From NCBI GenBank assembly GCA_003550325.1, contig QKWP01000245.1, positions 202,375 through 266,374 on the forward strand: a stretch of DNA of 64,000 bases. The letters are read 5' to 3'. The notes under the pieces were generated by a model that had not been told where the DNA came from, did no database searches, and was given only the letters and a program-made list of their open reading frames with translations. The DNA is from Gigaspora rosea. Its lineage: Eukaryota > Glomeromycota > Glomeromycetes > Diversisporales > Gigasporaceae. Shown one piece after another: positions 11,687 through 25,000 of this stretch. The stretch's first letter is position 1. Each line of letters starts with the position of its first letter. Made by a program: the position numbers and the translations under genes.

Positions 11687-12430
11687 GAAAATTTAGAAAT
11701 TGCTGGGGAAATCAGTTGTGTTCTTGAGTTTCGGAAGTCGTAGTTTGCATGCGCAAGGTTCGAAAGTTTTTTGTTTTTCTTGTAAAGTGCCGAAATAAAA
11801 ATAAATTAAAAAATTAAAAAATAAATAAATAAAAAAAAATTGAAAAAAACAAATGAAAACAAAAAAAAACGAACCGAAAACAAAAAATGAAACGAAAATA
11901 AAAAACGAAATAAAAACAAAAAAGTGAAAAAAAAACAAAATAGAAGATTAAACAAAAGATCTAATCTGATCTTGTAGTACAAATTTGAACATTATTGAAC
12001 TATTTCGAACTATTTCGAAAAGTCTGTCTAATGCGCACTCCAGGTTACAGATCTACTGATCCTGCTTGTTTCCTAGTCCTAAAATATTTTGAAAGAGGAT
12101 CGAAATATTTCGTAACATATTTCGAAATATTTCGAAATTACTTTCGTAATATTTCGAAAATTTGATATTTTGAAATATTTCGAAATATATTACGTAATAT
12201 TTTGCTTATATTACGGTTCGTAAAATCTTACATAAGATTACGCTATTATAAATTTGCTTATGCAACAATTGGAATTAAATATATAGAGTTGCCAAGAATA
12301 ATGATTCTAAAAAGCAATACTATTATTAAAATATTTTCAAATATTTCTAATAAATATATAATAGTAATTATATTGGTAAAGCTATTTTGATATCTAAAAA
12401 GATAATATTGGAATAGGACCCTGAACAATC
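11687..12430. other. AT-rich tract with TTTCGAAA cluster
   Basis: A dense run of ATTTCGAAAT-type palindromic motifs spans about 12085-12200, with TACGTAATAT variants at its right end. The rest is A-rich with no supported gene. Confidence 0.5.
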
Positions 12431-12910
12431 TATATGTGATCATATTTGAAAATCGCTAATACAGGCCCTTTTTTAAAAAAGATCATATTTGAAAAGTAGA
12501 TATTGAATAAAACAGTTATATTTGAAAAAGTTAATGGGCAAAAAGAGTATATTTAAAAAATGCTAATGGGCAATTTTTATAAATCTTATATTTGAAATAT
12601 GCTAATAAAAATGCAATTTAAAAATTTAATTTTTGCAAAATAAATTTTTTTGTTGATAATATAGTTTTTTTTTTTAAAGAATATAATTTGTAATTTTTTT
12701 TTAGAGAATATAATTTAAAGTATATAATTTGGTTTTTTTTAGAGAATGTAATTCAGTTTTTTTTTAAAAAATATAATTTAGTTTTTTTTAGAGAATGTAA
12801 TTTTGTTTTTTATCTTTTTTTTTTTTTTTAAAAAAATATAATTCAGTTTCTTTTTTTTTTTTAGAGAAAGTGATTTAGTTTTTTTTTTAGTAAATGTTAT
12901 ATTTCAAAAA
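12430..12910. repeat. two degenerate tandem arrays
   Basis: At 12430-12610 a unit of about 35-50 bp containing ATATTTGAAAA followed by GCTAATGGGCA recurs four to five times. At 12655-12900 a unit of about 30 bp made of a T-run followed by AGAGAATGTAATTTAG repeats about seven times. Both are degenerate and non-coding. Confidence 0.6.
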
Positions 12911-13000
12911 AAGATAAGGACTTTTAAAAGTCTAATTTAATATTTAAAATATAGCTTATATATGTCAATATAAAAGTGCTAACCAAAAAAATTTACTATA

Positions 13001-13204
13001 ATGCCCAAACATAAGCTTATATATATTATTCAGAGTCCTGTTGAAATTAATAAATTATCAAATATTTATTTAGTATTTAAAGAAAGACAAATCTATTTAT
13101 TTACTAATTTAGTAAAGGATAATAATTCTGTTTATAAGAGTTTATATTTTATAGAATTTTTTAATACACTTATAAACTTATTTTTAAATTATGAGTATCT
13201 ATAA
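13001..13204 (+). CDS. short ORF, unrecognised
   Basis: A 67-codon frame begins MPKHKLIYIIQSPVEINKLS and ends LFLNYEYL. Codon use is as AT-rich as its surroundings and no domain or splice partner is visible. The N-terminal third reads like protein; the rest could be chance. It is recorded as a weak candidate. Confidence 0.2.
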   Translation: MPKHKLIYIIQSPVEINKLSNIYLVFKERQIYLFTNLVKDNNSVYKSLYFIEFFNTLINLFLNYEYL

Positions 13205-13248
13205 TGCTTTACAAAACATAAATTCATCTAAAGGCTTATTTATTTTTC

Positions 13249-13565
13249 TTATGTTAAAGTCTGCCGCTATGGGTGGGAGTCTTTTTATTCAAGTATGTGG
13301 ACCTCAGAAACCTCTATGAGCTCCAATATTTGCTACATGAATGAGAATACAACTAGCTACATGTACAACTTTTAGTTGTCTAATTTAAGTAGTTTGCCTG
13401 AAGGTTCTACACTAGCTGCCATACCTGCAACTAACTAGAAGATTGCCTATTTAAACCCTCTGGTTCAAGCTTTGCCTGCTAGCCCACTTGTATCACTAGG
13501 TTAGCCCTTTGGTACATCAGCCAGTCAAAGACAGCCTCAGATGCCAACAAACCTTCTCTAGAACT
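13249..13565 (+). pseudogene. pseudogene fragment with two TAG stops
   Basis: One frame reads VKVCRYGWESFYSSMWTSET, SMSSNICYMNENTTSYMYNF, stop, then LSNLSSLPEGSTLAAIPATN, stop, KIAYLNPLVQALPASPLVSL, stop and QRQPQMPTNLL. Stops after PATN and after VSLG are TAG where CAG would fit, and composition is less AT-rich than the surroundings. I do not recognise the parent protein. A second copy of part of this fragment lies inverted at 18086-18190. Confidence 0.55.
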
Positions 13566-14029
13566 AGTTTATCCTCATGTCATTTAAAGGTTTATATAAT
13601 AGAACTAGGCTTATTGTAAAAGAAATTTATAATTATATTTAAATTGTAAAATTTTTAGTGATCATTTTTTAAAAAAAGGCTTTTTTTAAAAAATAACTGT
13701 AATACTGTCTAGCTTAGTTTGTAAAGAATTTCTAGTTTGTTTGGTTAAGCTTTAACTTTAATAAAGAACAAGATCAAAAATTCAATTAGTATATATTGTT
13801 TTTATATAGCTTTTTTTAAAATAACTTTATTTGAAACTATCCCTTTATTTATAAAGGTTTTTGTAAAATTACTATAAATATATCTATAATTTATTTTTTA
13901 ATTATTTAATATATTTAAAGAGTAATTCACAATAAAGAGTCAAATTTTTATAGTGAAGATCAATGCAGTTTTACTAATTGCCTTATATAGGGCCTAGCAC
14001 CTCATGAAATTACTCAATATATGGGAAAT

Positions 14030-14580
14030 TACAGGACAATTAGTGATCTCAATTTTTTTCGAGGCAGTAAAAAAAATATTTTAAAAAATTTTAATTGAGA
14101 TATTCCAATAACTACCTAACTAAAGTCGATTAATTTTTTTTATTTAAATTCTTTGGATTTATAGAATTTAAATAAAAAATTTATCAATTTTTGGTCAAGT
14201 ATTGTAAAGAAATCTTTGCTTAAAGGTTTGAAAAAATTTTGCGCAGTTTCTATTTTTGATTAGTATTTGATTTTTCATTAACTTTGAGTGAAGGTAACTC
14301 TACAACCACCTGACCAAATTTATAAAATTTTTTTATTTAAATTCTGTAGATGCTTAGAACTCAAATAAAAAATTTATCAATTTTGACTAGGAGGTTATGA
14401 AAATACCTTTGCTCAAATTTAGAGAAAAATTAATCTACCTATCTGCTATTAAAAATAAAAGTGAGTAAAGGTATCTCTATACTCTCCTGACCAAAATCTA
14501 TAAAATTTTTTTATTTTGATTCTATGAATCCATATAATTCAAATAAACAATTTTTATCAAATTTGAATAGGTGTTTGTAG
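14030..14580. repeat. palindrome-array family, three-unit copy
   Basis: Three degenerate palindromic units centred near 14160, 14350 and 14530 (spacing about 185 bp) share the motifs of the array at 16515-17532: GAGCAAAG/ATATCTTTG, AACTAC, CCAAAT, then an A/T run and GAATTCTAT around each centre. Termini are not preserved. Confidence 0.6.
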
Positions 14581-15700
14581 ACAGTGTTGGAAATCTTATG
14601 TTCTCATGTTCTCATAAGAACATTACTTTTAATTTGAGAACATTTACAAATTTTAAAATGTTCTTTATTAAATTTTTTTTGAGAACATTAAGTTTGAAAA
14701 ATATGTTCTCTATATAACTATATAAAGTAATAAAAATTATTTTATTAATATAGAGGATTAAAATATTCTAGTTTATAAATATATAATTGCTAGTTAAAGT
14801 AAAAAATAATTTAGTTATTTTCAAATTAAAAAAAAATTTTGGATAATATAATTTATTTGTCTATTTATTCCAAATATATAAAGTTTTTTTTAGTTTATTA
14901 ATTAGCTTGTTTTCTTTATAATTTGTATATTTATTTTTTTTTTATAAATATTTATAAAAATAGTATTTATTTTTATTTTTATAATTTAGTTAAATAAAAT
15001 ATATTTTTTATTATTTTATCATTAATAATTTTAAATATATTAATTAAAAATAAAAAAATTAAAAAATAACAATTACTAAAAGAAGTATTAAATATAAGTA
15101 TAAGAGGAGCATCTAGATTAGTATTTGGATTTAAGCAATTTTATAGTAAAATTGTTCAAACAAAACCTTTTTTGATTGTTGAGATTTTTTTTGTTGAATT
15201 ATGACCTGTCAGGATTTTGTTTGTTAGGATTTTGACCAAAACCCATTTTAGGCTATGCAAAGTTAATTTTTGTCTTGCATAATAAAAATGTACTGTTAGT
15301 GAATTATATTGTTATCAAAATAAGCTTGTCTGTAAATCAATCTTGTCAGTGAAATGTACTATCATGAATTTATTGTTGACAAAACAAGCATGTTGGTTAA
15401 GTCAGCTTGTCTGTAAGTTGAGTATTGGTGTACTAGTAATCTGTAAAACAAGCTTGTCAGTAAATTAGTAAAATAGGGTGTTGGTGAGTTGACTATCAGT
15501 GAAATAATATAGACCCATATATATGCCTAGTTGCACTTACATTAATGTAAAGCTTCTAAGAATATAATTAATAAAATCCTAGTTCCCAAAATGGGCACTT
15601 TGAAACCAAAAAAACTTATTCAAGCCAGTTACTGCTGCTATACAAAATATAGCTATAATAGTTTAATTATTTGATTATAAAAATTATATATAGATTAGAA
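14580..15700. other. gene-free stretch with short repeats
   Basis: Near 14587-14720 the motif ATGTTCTC and its complement GAGAACAT alternate in both orientations (six to seven times). At 15290-15490 a degenerate repeat with AACAAGCTTGTC/TCAGTAAATT appears, and a similar stretch recurs in inverted sense at 17640-17900. No gene is visible. Confidence 0.45.
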
Positions 15701-18085
15701 CAGAGGTGGCAATGGAAAATAAATTTGCCAATGGATCTAAATGGACCAATACCAAATCCATTGATCTATTGGTCCATTGGTCATTTTAGCAAAAATTATT
15801 TTATACTAATTTTAAGAATTCAGAATTAACTTTTAGTTCAAAATTCTTTAATTTGTTTAACTTATGTACAACATATATAAAAATAAAGCATTTTTCAAAT
15901 TTAAAAAAGTGTATAATTATCTAATTGAATTAATCTTCAGATAATAGCAAGAGTGCAACTTAATCTTTTATATACAGTATATCAATTTGTATACTTATAA
16001 GTGCTATATTTGTATAAACTATTTTAACCTGTTTGTACAAAATACTTGTAGTAAATATGAATTATATTTTTATTGTATGTATATACTGTTTTTTACATGA
16101 ATTGCTAATAAAAAAACTTTTAATTCTTGCATTCTCTCCTTAATTTGCTTAAAACTTTAATTTGATTTTGTGGAATACATACCAATTATCTATTAACTAT
16201 TTGCTACTTTTATAGGTGGCTATTTCTAAATTTACATTTACTAGTACTATCACTATCGTATATTAGGTAACTGCATGATGTAGTTACACTAAAACCAGAA
16301 ACATCATAAGAGTACATCTTAAATTTTAGAAATAGAGCTTATTTAAACATTCTTATATTTATAAAAATTTTATAAAATTTGATTTTCAAAAAAATTAAAT
16401 CTTATATTACTAATTTATATATTTTTTTTCTTATCTATTATTTTGAACTATTGATTATTTCGCTTTAGCTATATTTCTACTATTTTATTACCAATTATAA
16501 TTGTACTTAAAATTAGGGAACTATTTTTTATACCCCCAAATTTATTATTCGTACACTTTGTTTTTTTTTTTAACTTTGAGCAAAGATATCTTAATAATGA
16601 TCAGGCCAAATTTAACAAACTTTTTTCTTTAAATTCTATAGGTTTGTAGAATTCAAACAAAAAAAGTTCATCGAATTTGACTTAGTAGTTGCAGAGATAT
16701 CTTTGCTCAAAGTTTGAAAAAAATCAAAACATCTATCAAAACAAACTATGCAAGTTTTTTTTCAAAGATATCTTAATAACTACTGGGCCAAATTTAATGA
16801 ACATTTTTTGTTTGAGTCTCATGAATCTATAAAATTCAAATAAAAAAAAATATTAAATTTGGCTTAATAGTTACTGGGTTATCTTTATGCAAATTTTAAA
16901 AAAATTCAAAATGTATATTAAAACAAAAGCTATGCCAAAATTTTTTTAAAATTTGAATGAAAATATCTTAGCAACTATCAAACCAAATTCAATGAACATG
17001 TTTTTTAATTTAAATTCTATGAATTTATAGAATTCAAATAAAAAAATTTATTGAATTTGGTTTGATGGTTGCTAAGATATTTTTACTCAAAGTTTAAAAA
17101 AATTTTGGTACAGCTTTTGTTTTGATATACATTTTGAATTTTTTTAAAATTTGAGCGAAGATAACCCAGTAACTATTAAATCAAATTTAATAATTTTTTT
17201 TATTTGAATTCTATAGATTCATAGACTCAAACAAAAAAAGTTCATTGAATTTGGCCCAGTAGTTACTAAGATATCTTTGCTCAATGTTGAAAGAAAATCT
17301 TGAATAAATTGTTTTGATAGATGGTTTGATTTTTTCAAACTTTGAGCAAAGATATCTCTGCAACTACTAAGCCAAATTCAATGCTCTTTTTTTGTTTGAA
17401 TTCTACAAACCCATAGAATTTAAAAGAAAAAAGTTTGTTGGATTTGGCCTAGTCGCTATTAAAATATCTTTGCTCAAAGTTTAAAAAACAGGGGGTACAA
17501 ATAATAAATTTGGGGGTATATAAATAGCCCCTAATATTATTATATAATATATTCCTATTGTTATATAAAAAATTAGCATGACTTTTGAATTTTTTAAAAA
17601 AAAACAATTGATATATGATAAATAACCGAATCTATATCACTAACAAACACTTTATAGGCAATTTAGCTTAGACAGTTAATCTATAGACAAGATTATTTTA
17701 TAGACAGTTAATTTACAAACAAATTCATTTTGTAGACAATCTATTTTACCAACAATTTTTTTTATAAATTGCACCAACTTTAATTTAAACTTAACATTAA
17801 TTACAATAACTAGAATTAATTATCTGTGGTATCAAATTTTGATAAACTAACTGTTTATAAAAACAAACTTATCTGTGAATTAATTGACTGTAAAATAACC
17901 TTGCCTATAATATAAAATTACTTGATATTAAGTGCAATAAAGTAGTTATATAATTTAATAACTATATAATTATTTAACTTACTGGTCCATTGGTCCATTG
18001 AAATAATGACTACCCAATAGAACAAATGAATCTGGTCAATGAACCTGAGGTCAATTGAAAGCAATGGACAACTGTGCCAACCCTG
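15701..18085. mobile_element. candidate non-autonomous hAT-like element
   Basis: The left end is CAGAGGTGGCAATGG at 15701 and the right end, read inward, is CAGGGTTGGCACAG finishing at 18085. CAGNGNTGGCA is a common hAT terminus. Both subterminal parts carry TTGGTCCATTGG motifs (about 15760-15785 and 17982-18002). The flanking 8 bp do not match, so these may be ends of two elements or a rearranged one. The right end abuts an inverted pseudogene fragment. The interior holds no transposase and contains the palindrome array at 16515-17532. Confidence 0.4.
16515..17532. mobile_element. foldback element of five tandem palindromes
   Basis: The outer ends are inverted copies (about AGGG-x-CTATTT, TATACCCCC and AAATTTATTATT, inward from both sides). 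Between them lie five units of about 190 bp centred near 16650, 16830, 17023, 17215 and 17405. Each is itself a palindrome: GAGCAAAGATATCTT, AACTACTGGGCCAAATT, an A/T run, GAATTCTAT at the centre, then the complement. The whole array is also symmetric about 17023. It has no coding capacity. Confidence 0.75.
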
Positions 18086-18190
18086 GTTGCAGGTATGGAG
18101 CTAATGTAGAACCTTCAGGTGGACTACTTAAATTAGGCACCAAAAGCATATATGTGACTAGTTGTACATCCATCTATGTAACAAATATCA
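18086..18190 (-). pseudogene. inverted partial copy of the 13249-13565 fragment
   Basis: The reverse complement matches about 100 bp of the fragment at 13330-13430, including the equivalents of AGAACCTTCAGG and GTTGCAGGTATGG, with several substitutions and indels. It begins exactly where the hAT-like terminus ends, which suggests the element landed in this relic. Confidence 0.55.
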
Positions 18191-18349
18191 TAATAAATAC
18201 CATGACTGATGCTGAAATTTTGACCTATGTTGATATAAAATTTTAAATTCTTTGAGTGTTTTTTGTTTTGTCTTATAGGGTTAAAGAGGGTTTGGAAGTA
18301 GATTTGATATATAAAGAATATATGTGGATTTTAGCAGGGCTTATAGTTT

Positions 18350-19071
18350 CAAATTGATTTCAGCATCAGACGCAACAATAAATTTAGGGTCCAATCAGCA
18401 CGTAAAGCCCGTAAAGCCAACACATCATGAGATTATCCGATAGTCACCTGCTACCTTTAACCAATCAAATCGTGAAATTTGATTAGTCCCGAAAACCAAA
18501 ACAAATGATTAAGTATATGTAAAAATGGGGTTTCTATTGTCTGCACCATATACGATTATTGGACAAACTTTGCAAGCATATTTTCCTGCAAAGCCATAAT
18601 TTACAATTTAGTAACAATTAATAAGACCCATTTATTGATAATTGTTTTTCCTCACGTATATGATTTCCAATGGGTAATTCTTATAGTTATTGGATAGGTG
18701 ATTTTCAATATCCTATATTTTTCTGATCATAGATGTAAAGTTTGATTGGCCGAAATTGCCAATCAAATTTTATATCTAATATGTGATCAGAAAAATATTT
18801 ACGAAAGGTCCCATGGGTCAGAAACGAAGAATTTTGCGGATCCATTAATCAAAAGAGAAAAAAAAATACACGATTATAAAAGAATTACTTTTTAAAATTT
18901 TATTTATTTATCATTATATCATTTAATATTACATGCTATCGTTAATATCAATTTAAGATCATAAGCTATCGTTGATATCAATTTATCAATCGGAGGAAAT
19001 TGAAAAATGTCCGGCACCATTTAATAATTGACGCAAATTGAAAAATGACGCATAACATAAACATAATAAAC
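18350..19071. repeat. dispersed core-repeat copy plus hairpin
   Basis: At about 18410-18530 lies a copy of the dispersed core (CCAATCAAATCGTGAAATTT, then GATTAGTCCCGA), which is similar in inverted sense to 36560-36700. At 18715-18797 a hairpin has arms of about 36 nt built from ATATTTTTCTGATCA and TTTGATTGGC around a 6-nt loop. The last 270 bp are the 3' flank of the sacsin-like gene and contain a short direct repeat (ATAAGCTATCGTTGATATCA type) near 18933-18985. Confidence 0.6.
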
Positions 19072-22000
19072 TTAGCAGTATTCCCTTTCTAACATATCAC
19101 AATAATCTAAAAGACCAATTATTTTATATTCATCGTTTTCAGCTAGAGATTTCACTTCTTTAAGAACATCTTCATTCAAATTCATATCAAGATAAGCAAA
19201 TAATTTATGTTCTATCAATATTTTAAGTGATTCAAGTTCAAATTCTTTTGCTAATTTTAACAAATCCCTACAAATTTGAACAAAATCATTATCGTACTCT
19301 TTTCTTCCAATATTATTTATAGCTAGAGATAGTGGTTCACCATATAACCATCGTAATAGAATATTAAATGAATCAGGTTCAACATCATCAAAACTATATC
19401 GTCGAATTCTTTTAAAATACGACGCCGCACAACCCAATATCATTGAATTTGCATGAAAATTTTGCCCATTAACATAAAATGAGACATCATTAAGCACGTT
19501 TGTATTTTCTCCAACGCATAAGGAATCGATCATTGAATTAATTAAATTCTGTGTATTTGTTTCTTCAAAACTTTTAAATCTCTCATTTTCCAGTAATTTT
19601 GATTGTTTTGCACCAGCTAAAATTAAAAGATTTTTATAGTTTTTAAGGTATTTGGCGGTAGCTTTTCTGTCTGGGTTAAAGTCCTTTTTAATGGTTATAT
19701 CTAGATGTGATGCAGGGATCCAGAGTTCTGAATTAAGCGGGTTTGTGCCATTTAAAAAGAGTGGTGGGTCATCTGCAAAGTATGATTCTAGATCATCATC
19801 TCTTTCAATACATAATAAATCTAATTTTTCGTAAATTTGATTTATTATTTCAAATAATTCATCACTCTTTTGTTCCCAATCTTCGGATTTTGATACTGTG
19901 GACTGAATTGTCTTTAAATGATTAATAATAGTCGAAACATTCACCTGATCAAGATTCTCATAATTTTTTATAACCTCATCAGTTGGTTCAATTTCATAAA
20001 ATGCTAATTGAGTCCATGCGAAATTTTTGTATTTTGAAAGACATAAATTTTCAAAACATTCTAATTCTTCCATGTTATTGTTACTACTATATGAATATGG
20101 ATATTTTAAAAAGTTCCTTGAGATCGGAATGAATTTGATTTTTGATAATTCCTCCCATTCATCTTTTGAAAATTTTAATGTAGATTGATTGTTATAAAAA
20201 TATCGAATAGCAGTTCTTCCTAGATATTTAAGATCATCCAATTCAATCATATTATTCCTGCGGTCATTAAACACTTTTTGAATATGTTCGACACATTCGA
20301 TAAATATTTCCGAAGTAACTTTTCTTACAAATCCTAATTCTTCAAGCACATTTAAGCAATTTTGTTTGCTCTGTATGCATTTAGGAAGAAATCGATTGGA
20401 ACTTTTATAAATTATTTGAAGCAGTGGATTGTCTTTATCATTTAAATTTCTTGCAACATAAAGTTGGTATTTTTCATTCGGAAAAATTTTTAAATTCTTT
20501 ACATGATGTTTAATCTCACTAAGATTTTCAGTATCGGATAGCATTTCAATTAAAAGATCTGAGTAGGAATTTTGTTGTTCTGGAAGAATTTCCTTCATAT
20601 CTTGAGTAAAAGTTTCTTTATAATAATTTAATCTACTTCGTTTTTTTGCACCTGCAGTTTCTAATAATTTTCGTCTATCATGTGTTACATCGTAATAAAA
20701 AGTGCTATTTTGATTTTGTGGAAAAAAACTGAATGGTTTTGATGAATTTATGCCTGAAGGCACCAGATATGTATCAACGTCTGAAATTGATTTGAATACT
20801 GGATTTTCGGAATCTAAAGTATGTGTTGGCCATATAGGCAATTGTTCGAATATCTGTTTATTAATGCATCCCTGATAATCTGATGGAGACAATTTCTTAG
20901 TAAAATATTGGCATAGATTCTCTCTATATTCTTTCTTATCAATAAGTTGATCTTCAATACATCGATATTTGCCAATAACATTTAATATATTATCCGGCTT
21001 CAATAATTTAATATATTCATTGAGCTCCTCTTTATATTTATGTTTAGTAAATCGAATTCCGATATTTGTCAATGTCCGAGTTACATCCAATTTGTAATCG
21101 AAATAACCTGGATAGACCAATAAAGGTTTACATGATGCATTTTCTAAGCTAATCAATTGGTGCTGGTCTTGTTTATTTGGGTCGAATACCACTAATAAGG
21201 GAAAAGATCTATATGGTGTTAGTGAATTTTTTAAGATTCTAGACCATATTTCATTAAGCCATTGTTGATTTGGAATTGTTGAATTTAATGGATTCCAATC
21301 TCTTTCTGATATAGGAGGTAACTCTTGATGTAAGAAACGTCTAATAGTAGGCTCACCAAAATTTTGAATGTTTGTAGCTTTGCGAAATTCTTCTTTAGAA
21401 AATATTGAGAACAAATCATATGATTTTAATAGATCAACAGGAATGAAATATTCTAATCCAATTTTAGGAAATAAATTTAGTTCTTCTAATGTTGCGATGT
21501 TATAATTTTTTTCCGTCGCAAACTTTCCAAAATTATTATTAAATAATGGAACTAAAGAAATTTTTTCAAGATCTTTATAGTTTTTGTCTTCAAGTATATA
21601 TCTCAACAAAGCAAAGCGTTCAGACAATGTTAAATCCGAATTATCATCTAATATAGATTCATCATTTTTTAAGATTTTTCGAACCAATTGAGGATTAACT
21701 TGCTGATATCCATTTTTATCTTTAAATTCATTTTGATGTTCTGGTTTCATTTTTATTGTAGGATGATCATGTTGATTTAGGAAATCTACAATATTTTCGG
21801 GCGTTTTATCATTTATAAAGACACTATTCTTTAAGCTAACGTATTTGCCATTATTATATGGCGACCAAAATATCGTAGAATTCTTTTTACATAAATATTT
21901 TAATACATTCTGACCATATTCGTTAAGTTTAAATGTATCATTTTCGATTTTTGGAATAGGCCAGAATTGAGAAATAATTTGATCGTTATCACTTTTTTGC

Positions 22001-25000
22001 TGCTCAATTTTCTCTAACTCTTCATATGGTGACCAAATGATTTTTGGAATTGGCCAGAAATAAGAAGTTTGATCGTTATCATCTTGCTGCTCAATTTTCA
22101 CAAACTCTTCAAAAAGTTTTACATGAAGTTGAGAAAGATTATTTAAAATAACTGTATTGTTTTCATTATCTTGTGCGAGACTTCTTCGATCTCGTGAAAG
22201 CTCCCAACCGTTTGAATGAAAAATAACGGGAAGTTCCGAAGAATTTGAAAGCGAAAGGTATGAATAAAATTTTCCATTGAAAATCTCTTCATTTTGTTCC
22301 TCAGGAATAATTGCAGCAATTGCACTCCATAAATTTTTATTATCTTTTTCTTCTGCACATATAAGCCACTTTACTGTTTTTGAAATGCTTTTATAACTGC
22401 GCTGATTATCAAGTTCATTATATTGAACATCAAGCTTAAGTACTTGTGGCTCTATTCCAAGTGATTTACGCTTGCCAGTGGATACGTTTTTAATTTCAAC
22501 ATCCCATAAGGGCTTCATTGCATCATCTAAACTTCTCTTTCTGAATGCTTTGATAAATTTCACATTACGCAAAAAAATTAGTTCAGAAATTGCATCTTTC
22601 TTTATAACATCTAATAATCTATCAATATGATCGATAATATCAACACTAGATTGGCCCAATTTAGTAGTATAGACTTTGTCAGAAATTGGACTTTCAATTG
22701 ACCTAAGTGGTAATCTAAACAATGTTCCATTAAATTTTTTGCTAAAATCAACTTTGAACCCACATCCTTCAAGTTTTAAATAGGATTCAAACTGATCTTT
22801 AAATGCTTTCATTGGATGGTTTTCATCCTTCTTGTAGTTCTTAAAATCGAATATAGAACCATAACATTGTTCGTCAGAATAAATTTTTCTTTGCGGGTCA
22901 AAAAATATTAATTTCCATCCTGATAATATTTGTGGCATATCTGTAAAATTATAACATGATGCAAATCCCAAGCCGAGTTTTCCAATCTTGTCAGGTCCCT
23001 TGGAACATCTACCAATGTCATTAAGTGATTCAAGATCTTTTGTAGAAAATTCCTTCTCATTATATATCCATATTGCTGGCCCTTGCCAACATTTCATATC
23101 TTCTTTTATTAAATAATTAGATGAATATGTACATTCATCAAGAATGATACAAAATTGTTCTGCCCCTGCATCATCCGCGTTCTTCAGAAATTCTTGGAAA
23201 ACAATTTCTTCGCGATCAAAATTCTTTTAAACGCATTCAGGCATTAATAATCTTAGTAAAAATAGTTTTTAAAAATAACTGATCATAAAAAAAGTAAAAA
23301 CCATCATACATACTTTGAGAATACTTTTCAAAAAGGTTGCAGTTACATTATCATTTTGCCTAACAAGATCGATTTTATCTTTTAAGAATTCTTCACTAAA
23401 ATTCTTAAGTTTTAGTTTCTTTGCTATGTCTCTTGAAATTGCCGAATGCGCTATAACATTAAAATCTTTATCTGAATCTTTAGCTCTTACGTCCATATCA
23501 TCATAAAATAATTTCTTACAAGCGACCATTTTTCCATTCATATTAGGAATTAATAATTCCTTTAATTTGTTTTCATCTTCGGTATGAGATAAATGTTCGA
23601 TCATATCAATTATAGTCTTTTGTGTTTTATTCGAAAATTCATAAGTTGCAAGTACTTTGAAATAATCTTGTTCGTGTTTAACTCCAAGTTCAACAAAAAG
23701 TTTTGAATAATACTTTTTATTGTGATTTGAAAGTGTAACCATATCACTTTTAACTATAGAAGAAAATACGACTTCATCAGCTGAATAAAGCTTATCATCG
23801 TTAAAAATCCATTTTTCCCCTGACAATTTATTCTTCCAAAAGATAAAATCATTATTTGAATTTTTAACGACATTGTTTAAATGATCATAAATATAATATA
23901 TTTGATTTCCTACACCAATAGTAGAGCAGTTTTGACTTATCAAATTCGTTAAATGCAATAATTGATCTATTATTTTCATTATCGGCGGATCATTATTCCA
24001 TCCAAAAATTTGACGTAAATCATCATTTTGAATTTGATATTGAACTATCGGCATTACATAAGAAACCAAATTTTGATGTAATTGATCTTTACATTCTGAA
24101 GCTTTTGAAAATATTTTCTCTTTATTTTTTAAGGCTGGGATCCACTTTCTAGTTTGTATTACTTTAATGAATGAATGATAATATTTCAAATCGTCATAAT
24201 TATTATCGATATATTTTAGCAGTTCAAGAGATTTAGAATATCGATCACTGGTATAACTTGTTGCATAAGTATCTAATCGATTAATTATATCTTCTAAAGT
24301 CATTGAGTTTTTCATCCCTAGTTGGCGTAATTTATGAAGATAGTCTCGATCTAAATACTTTCCGGTCGGAAAAAATGGTTCGTTCGAAAAGAATAAATCT
24401 TTTATTTGACGATTACTTGGATCAAAGATTTCGATTGGCTTTTTTCTGTATGATGATGATGATGTTGTAACAAATGATATTTCTGAAAGATCACTTCGAA
24501 ATGGTGCTATAATTTCCCATCTTTGAAAAAGTTTTCCAACCAACAGATCTTGATTATTAGGACTTTGATCATTTAAGTCCTTAATAACGTGATCTTTCCA
24601 ATAAGTTTTTTGATCTAATCGTTTGACTTTGAGTACTTTTTCGAGAAGAAAACCAATATCGCTAGAAGTATGAGTTTCCAAAAATGTGCTAGCCGAGATA
24701 ATAGGTCCTCTTGATTTTTCATCCTGTTTAGGAAGTAAATAATATTCGGTTCTAGATATTGAATTGATGCTCACAACATTAGAATCGTTTAATTTAGTAA
24801 AAATTGGAAAATGCTTTATCACTTCTATTAACTTTGTGTCAAAATAAAATTCACGCCGTAAATAAGTTCCCATGTATTTAACTAATGATCTTTTTTCTGA
24901 ATAACTAAGATCAGATTTAGTAATATTGCGTGGAAATGATTGATCTTCCCTGAAAGATAATAAGACTTCCTTAACATTATCGGGCTCAATTAAATAATTT

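Noticed and set aside
11004..11938. Minus-strand frames rich in Phe, Leu and Ile near 11004-11276, 11386-11595 and 11693-11938 that look like membrane proteins.
   Set aside because: They translate A-rich repeats (AAAACAAAAAC type). Only the short KEIIQVAIYPD modules in another part look like real relics.
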